A stretch of 8,031 bases of DNA. It comes from Acidobacteriota bacterium (lineage in GTDB: Bacteria > Acidobacteriota > Blastocatellia > Pyrinomonadales > Pyrinomonadaceae). The notes beneath the pieces are model-generated. The model was given only the letters and a program-made list of their open reading frames with translations, was not told the origin of the DNA and did not search any database. Where the stretch lies: NCBI GenBank assembly GCA_020853255.1, contig JADYZI010000382.1, positions 1 through 8,031 on the forward strand, in the 5' to 3' direction. Made by a program: the position numbers and the translations under genes. This document shows, in pieces, positions 5,299 to 8,031 of the stretch; position 1 is the stretch's first letter, and each line of letters starts with the position of its first letter.

Positions 5299-6453
5299 TC
5301 AGCTCGCCTTGTCCTCTCTCGGCAATTTCGGATGAGCCTCTTCCATCGACCTTATCGCGTCGAATTTATGCTCGTCGGAAGGATGGGCATATCGCATCGC
5401 CATGCGCAGACTGGAATGGCCGAGCAGAGCAGCCAAGGTCAGAAGATCACCGGGACGACGTTCGAGAAACCGGGTCGCGAAGGTGTGCCGGAATGAATAG
5501 AGTGTGCACACCCCGTCAGTTCCACTTCGATTAACGCCGTCAATCTTGCTACGTCTCAGGGTTCCGTAGTGAGCGTTATTGAATTTGAGGGCTGGCTTGT
5601 TGGGATCATTACCGCCCCGTCCTCCGGCGAAGATGTACTTCCCCTTTGCGTCGGCTACACGTTTGGCTAGGACATTTGCAGCACGCTTTGAAAGTGGCAC
5701 TGTTCGCCTGGCCGCTTTTGTTTTGCCTTCTTTAACAAGAAGGTAAGGCTTATCGACATTTAGGAACAGGTCGCGAACGGCCAACTTGCAAAGTTCTTCG
5801 GGACGTAAGCCGGCCTCGACCAAAACGGTCGCATAATCTTGTAGGGGCTGCGACGCGGCCATCAAATAAAGCCTTTCTTCCTCTCGGTTGAGTACTCGCC
5901 CCGGCTCGCTGTCCTCCGGAAGGAATTTGACGAGCTTAACCGGATTGGTTGTAAGAATGCCATCCGCAACAAGATTACTGAACATCTTCTTCAGACAGGC
6001 CAGTTCTCTGTTCACGGTTGCATTGGAGATCTTCTTTTTTTTAGTCTGTCTGGACTTTCCGGATTTTGGCTTAACACCTCGCGGAGCACCGTATTGAGAT
6101 TTTCGCCAGGTAATGAATTTCTCTATTTGAGGCTTGGTTATACGATCAACCCGAGTGATATTGCCCAAATAATTGATCAGGGCCTTTGACGCGATTTCGT
6201 AGCGGGCGGCGGTACTCTTCTTTTGTCTTGATGCGGACCACTCGAGAAAGTCCGTCATTGCTGTCTTGAAACCCGGGATCGGCTTTTTTTCTAGGATACC
6301 TATGCCTTCATTGCGAAGCTTCGTCCGGAACGCCTCGGCAAATGCTTCTGCCTTCCGAAGATTTGTATGTCCGGTCGATTGCTCAATGCGTTGACCCTCA
6401 AAGACAAATCGCATCGACCAGGTTTTGCCGCTTTTCTGCTTGTAGAGTTTCAT
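5299..6453 (-). CDS. int: Tyrosine recombinase (phage-type integrase)
   Basis: A complete 384-residue integrase that would insert and, with a helper, excise the element. Residues 1-50 form an arm-type DNA-binding domain (KSGKTWSMRF...), about 62-165 the SAM-like core-binding domain, and about 185-365 the catalytic domain. Active-site residues visible are R217 (AGLRPEEL), K244 (GKTK hairpin), R322 (YSFRHTFATR), H346 (LLGHSS) and the nucleophile Y355 (MRYAHPS). Box II has Tyr (Y319) where many relatives have His; this variant occurs in working family members. A Lys/Arg-rich insert (125-143) extends the core-binding domain. The start ATG (6451-6453) has AGGA eight bases upstream. It lies 103 bp after the excisionase-like gene on the same strand, and converges with the PIN-like gene. 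Confidence 0.95.
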   Translation of the reverse strand: MKLYKQKSGKTWSMRFVFEGQRIEQSTGHTNLRKAEAFAEAFRTKLRNEGIGILEKKPIPGFKTAMTDFLEWSASRQKKSTAARYEIASKALINYLGNITRVDRITKPQIEKFITWRKSQYGAPRGVKPKSGKSRQTKKKKISNATVNRELACLKKMFSNLVADGILTTNPVKLVKFLPEDSEPGRVLNREEERLYLMAASQPLQDYATVLVEAGLRPEELCKLAVRDLFLNVDKPYLLVKEGKTKAARRTVPLSKRAANVLAKRVADAKGKYIFAGGRGGNDPNKPALKFNNAHYGTLRRSKIDGVNRSGTDGVCTLYSFRHTFATRFLERRPGDLLTLAALLGHSSLRMAMRYAHPSDEHKFDAIRSMEEAHPKLPREDKAS

Positions 6454-6556
6454 GTGAACGTTCCTGGCTGGGAGCCGATATCGCAGTGGCCAATCATGCT
6501 ATAAAGATCCACTTCGGCAGAATCCGGGGCCACGAACCGCGTGCGCTGTATGCGTC

Positions 6557-6766
6557 TTATTCGTCTGAATCATAGCGATCGCTATCGTCCGTGCTCAGGT
6601 ATCGCATAGCCTCATCGCGGAGAATTATGCGGCGAGAACCTTTCTTCATACTCACGAGTTTTCCATTTCTAATATCTTTTCGGATCTTTGGCGCGGAGAG
6701 CGTGGATAACGCTACCAGTTCTTCGATTGAATACGCGAGTTTCTCCGTTGGTATGTAATTGTCCAT
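6557..6766 (-). CDS. Excisionase-like helix-turn-helix protein
   Basis: A 69-residue protein of the MerR/AlpA-like small DNA-binding type. LAYSIEELVAL (10-20) forms the first helix, APKIRKDIRNGKL (25-37) the recognition helix, and GSRRIILRDEAMRYL (43-57) the wing and closing helix with the family's usual order. The tail is acidic (DDSDRYDSDE). Such proteins bind arm sites and steer an integrase toward excision, or act as element regulators. The gene is just upstream of int on the same strand, the usual xis-int order. GAGG lies seven bases before the ATG (6764-6766). Excisionase is the likely role from context; a transcription regulator is the alternative. Confidence 0.82.
   Translation of the reverse strand: MDNYIPTEKLAYSIEELVALSTLSAPKIRKDIRNGKLVSMKKGSRRIILRDEAMRYLSTDDSDRYDSDE
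6572..6585. repeat. 14-bp perfect palindrome containing GCGATCGC
   Basis: ATAGCGATCGCTAT (6572-6585) is a perfect palindrome inside the 3' end of the excisionase-like gene, where it encodes DSDRY. The core GCGATCGC is the HIP1 octamer abundant in many cyanobacteria, but one copy in 8 kb says nothing on origin. It could be a protein binding site or a by-product of the repeated DSD codons. Confidence 0.4.
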
Positions 6767-6944
6767 GAACTTACCTCTGCTCCTCGCTTCGCAATCTTTG
6801 TGCCGAATATTGAAGTAGTGAGAAGTGTTGAGTTTGGGCGTTATTTGTGGCGTTAGCGGGCCGAACCCTTGAATGGCTTTTGCACCAACGGCTCAGATTT
6901 GAACCAAGTGGTTGATAGCAGCAACGCGTGGAGCGTCCCCCTCT
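6767..6944. other. Gap between the excisionase-like gene and the repeat protein gene
   Basis: This gap should hold the promoter of the xis-int unit (reading left), but I cannot pick confident -35/-10 boxes. GGCGTTA occurs twice (6837-6843 and 6849-6855) with a 12-base step; two direct copies about one helical turn apart could be a binding site for the element's small DNA-binding protein. No gene is seen. Confidence 0.4.
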
Positions 6945-8031
6945 TCATGGTTCGAATTGTGATTTGAGATCTGTCAGCTTTCCAATTCGTCTGACGATGG
7001 TTCCCGGACTAGGACATTCTCCGCGAATGCTGGCACGTCGAATCTCATGAAAGGTCGGCATTCGGCCGGCTTTTCTCGATAACGTCTTGAGGGCCATTAC
7101 GATCTCGTTGTCTGTATATGAACGCGGTTTCACTTTACCGAAGCCAGCCGCCCGATACGCCTGAGGTAAACTTCCGAACATCCTCGCGAATGTAGTAGCT
7201 GAGGCGCACTCGCCGAGTTTGCTTGCGAGATTGATGTCCCGGTCGGTCGGTTTTCGTCCGAGTTTCTCTCCGAGCGCTTTTAGCTGAGCAATCAATTCTT
7301 CCTTGGTATATTTTTGCCAGAATGTTGTCCCTTGTTGGGCTTTTCGGTAAGCGGTCTGCGTTCCGGCCGCGCGTCGCGCTTTTGAAAGCGTTCCAAACGC
7401 CTTCAGAAACATCTTCAACGACGGCCCCTTACCGGCCTCATACAACCCCCGAACATCCGATCCCTGAACTGGACGGTCGAGTGTCGCGTCCAACTCCCTA
7501 AGAATCGTAATCATCTCTTCGCGGCTGTAAATTCTTTTAGCAGCGCCGGCTGCCTCGATCGCGGCGGGGACGGAGCCGAATGCGCGTACAAAATGATAAG
7601 GAGGTGAAACCTCTCGTCTCCGTCGTGCATCGTCAACGTCCTCGTCAAAAAGCGGTCGGCCCAACTTCCGACGAAGTTGGCGAACTTCATTCAGAAGCCT
7701 TTCGCGATCAGATGCGGCGAACTCCTGCTTGTACCTGGGCTTCAGCTTTGCCCGCTTTAATGCGGAAAGAAAACTTCCGAACACCGCGTAGTATACGTAC
7801 AGCGGGTAAACGCGTTCTCGTTCCCGTAGTCCGGGCCAATCGTATGTTGTTGGTGTTCTGCCCAGTTCTCGGGCAATTTCTTTGAGCTCAGCGACTAAAT
7901 ATTGTTTCGATGGCAGATCATCCGTCTTACGCCTCTTTTCCTTGCCGCTTCTGATTTCCGGGTTCTCAAGGAACCAACGTCGGCACGCCCGGCAATAAAA
8001 CCTCTGCTTCCGATGCTTTCCAAATCCCGCC
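6945..8031 (-). CDS. Zinc-finger / homing-endonuclease-associated-repeat protein (5' end outside window)
   Basis: The frame stays open from the right edge (first full codon 8028-8030) to TGA 6945-6947, giving 361 visible residues; the GTG at 7782-7784 falls inside a repeat and is not the true start. The visible N-terminus shows GFGKHRKQRFYC then RACRRWF: a CxxC pair (Cys codons 7992-7994 and 7983-7985) that looks like the second half of a zinc ribbon as in transposase-type fingers. Five repeats of about 53-56 residues follow, roughly 7901-7743, 7709-7542, 7529-7362, 7310-7143 and 7118-6948. Each has a helix with L..L...LGR.P, then D or E, then a helix ending FGS...A...AG. This matches the repeats found beside homing endonuclease (HNH) domains, thought to bind DNA in modular fashion. 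No HNH nuclease motif is in the visible part. It is likely a DNA-binding protein of the element. Confidence 0.8.
   Translation of the reverse strand, partial: AGFGKHRKQRFYCRACRRWFLENPEIRSGKEKRRKTDDLPSKQYLVAELKEIARELGRTPTTYDWPGLRERERVYPLYVYYAVFGSFLSALKRAKLKPRYKQEFAASDRERLLNEVRQLRRKLGRPLFDEDVDDARRRREVSPPYHFVRAFGSVPAAIEAAGAAKRIYSREEMITILRELDATLDRPVQGSDVRGLYEAGKGPSLKMFLKAFGTLSKARRAAGTQTAYRKAQQGTTFWQKYTKEELIAQLKALGEKLGRKPTDRDINLASKLGECASATTFARMFGSLPQAYRAAGFGKVKPRSYTDNEIVMALKTLSRKAGRMPTFHEIRRASIRGECPSPGTIVRRIGKLTDLKSQFEP

Noticed and set aside
5118..5534. Overlapping + strand frames in the spacer and antisense to the integrase end
   Set aside because: They lie mostly over the minus-strand integrase coding region and the repeat block, have no ribosome site, and their translations lack domain-like patterns.
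6466..6476. GGCT-GGG-AGCC hairpin beside the integrase ribosome site
   Set aside because: Four pairs with a three-base loop occur often by chance, and it does not cover the ribosome site.
7782..7784. GTG as the start of the repeat protein
   Set aside because: The frame is open upstream to the window edge, and the upstream codons encode the first half of another repeat and a CxxC finger, so this is an internal codon.

Overview
This window looks like a bacterial chromosome of moderate GC, probably from a Gram-negative organism: it has a cytoplasmic NagZ-type glycosidase, a lipoprotein solute-binding protein and tRNA genes that encode their own CCA. The style of the genes (a zinc-finger/HNH-repeat protein, a tyrosine integrase with Tyr at the box II His position, TTCGTG-rich and GGCAGTT-rich intergenic repeats) makes me think of Acidobacteriota (Blastocatellia-like). 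That is an impression only; nothing here proves it.

Left part (1-2841), core metabolism on the + strand: the last 31 codons of an unidentified gene, then a GH3 beta-N-acetylhexosaminidase (nagZ) and, 23 bp later with a GGAGG site and a TTG start, a family 5 (peptide/oligopeptide type) solute-binding lipoprotein. The last two look like one operon and fit recovery of cell-wall sugars and peptides.

Middle (2842-3363), a tRNA locus: a strong sigma70-type promoter (TTGACA-N16-TAAAAT) drives tRNA-Gly(GCC), then comes a long imperfect hairpin built from GGCAGTT-like units, then tRNA-Cys(GCA).

Right part (3364-8031), accessory DNA beside tRNA-Cys: three CAATAAC units with a 9-bp period begin at the tRNA 3' end. 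Next come the decayed 3' end of a tyrosine integrase gene (minus strand), a 455-residue PIN-like nuclease-type protein with no obvious family name (+ strand), and an intact integrase plus a small excisionase-like protein (minus strand). The window ends in a large zinc-finger/HNH-repeat protein (minus strand) that runs off the edge. A block of about 43 bp lies just past the 3' end of both integrase copies (3409-3451 and 5247-5290) and contains a TCAT/ATGA dyad. The simplest reading is two related integrative elements inserted one after the other at the tRNA-Cys locus: the older lost most of its integrase but kept the PIN-like gene, and the younger has an intact int/xis module. The PIN-like protein is the best candidate for an undescribed activity, possibly defence, but that role is inferred from fold motifs and location only.
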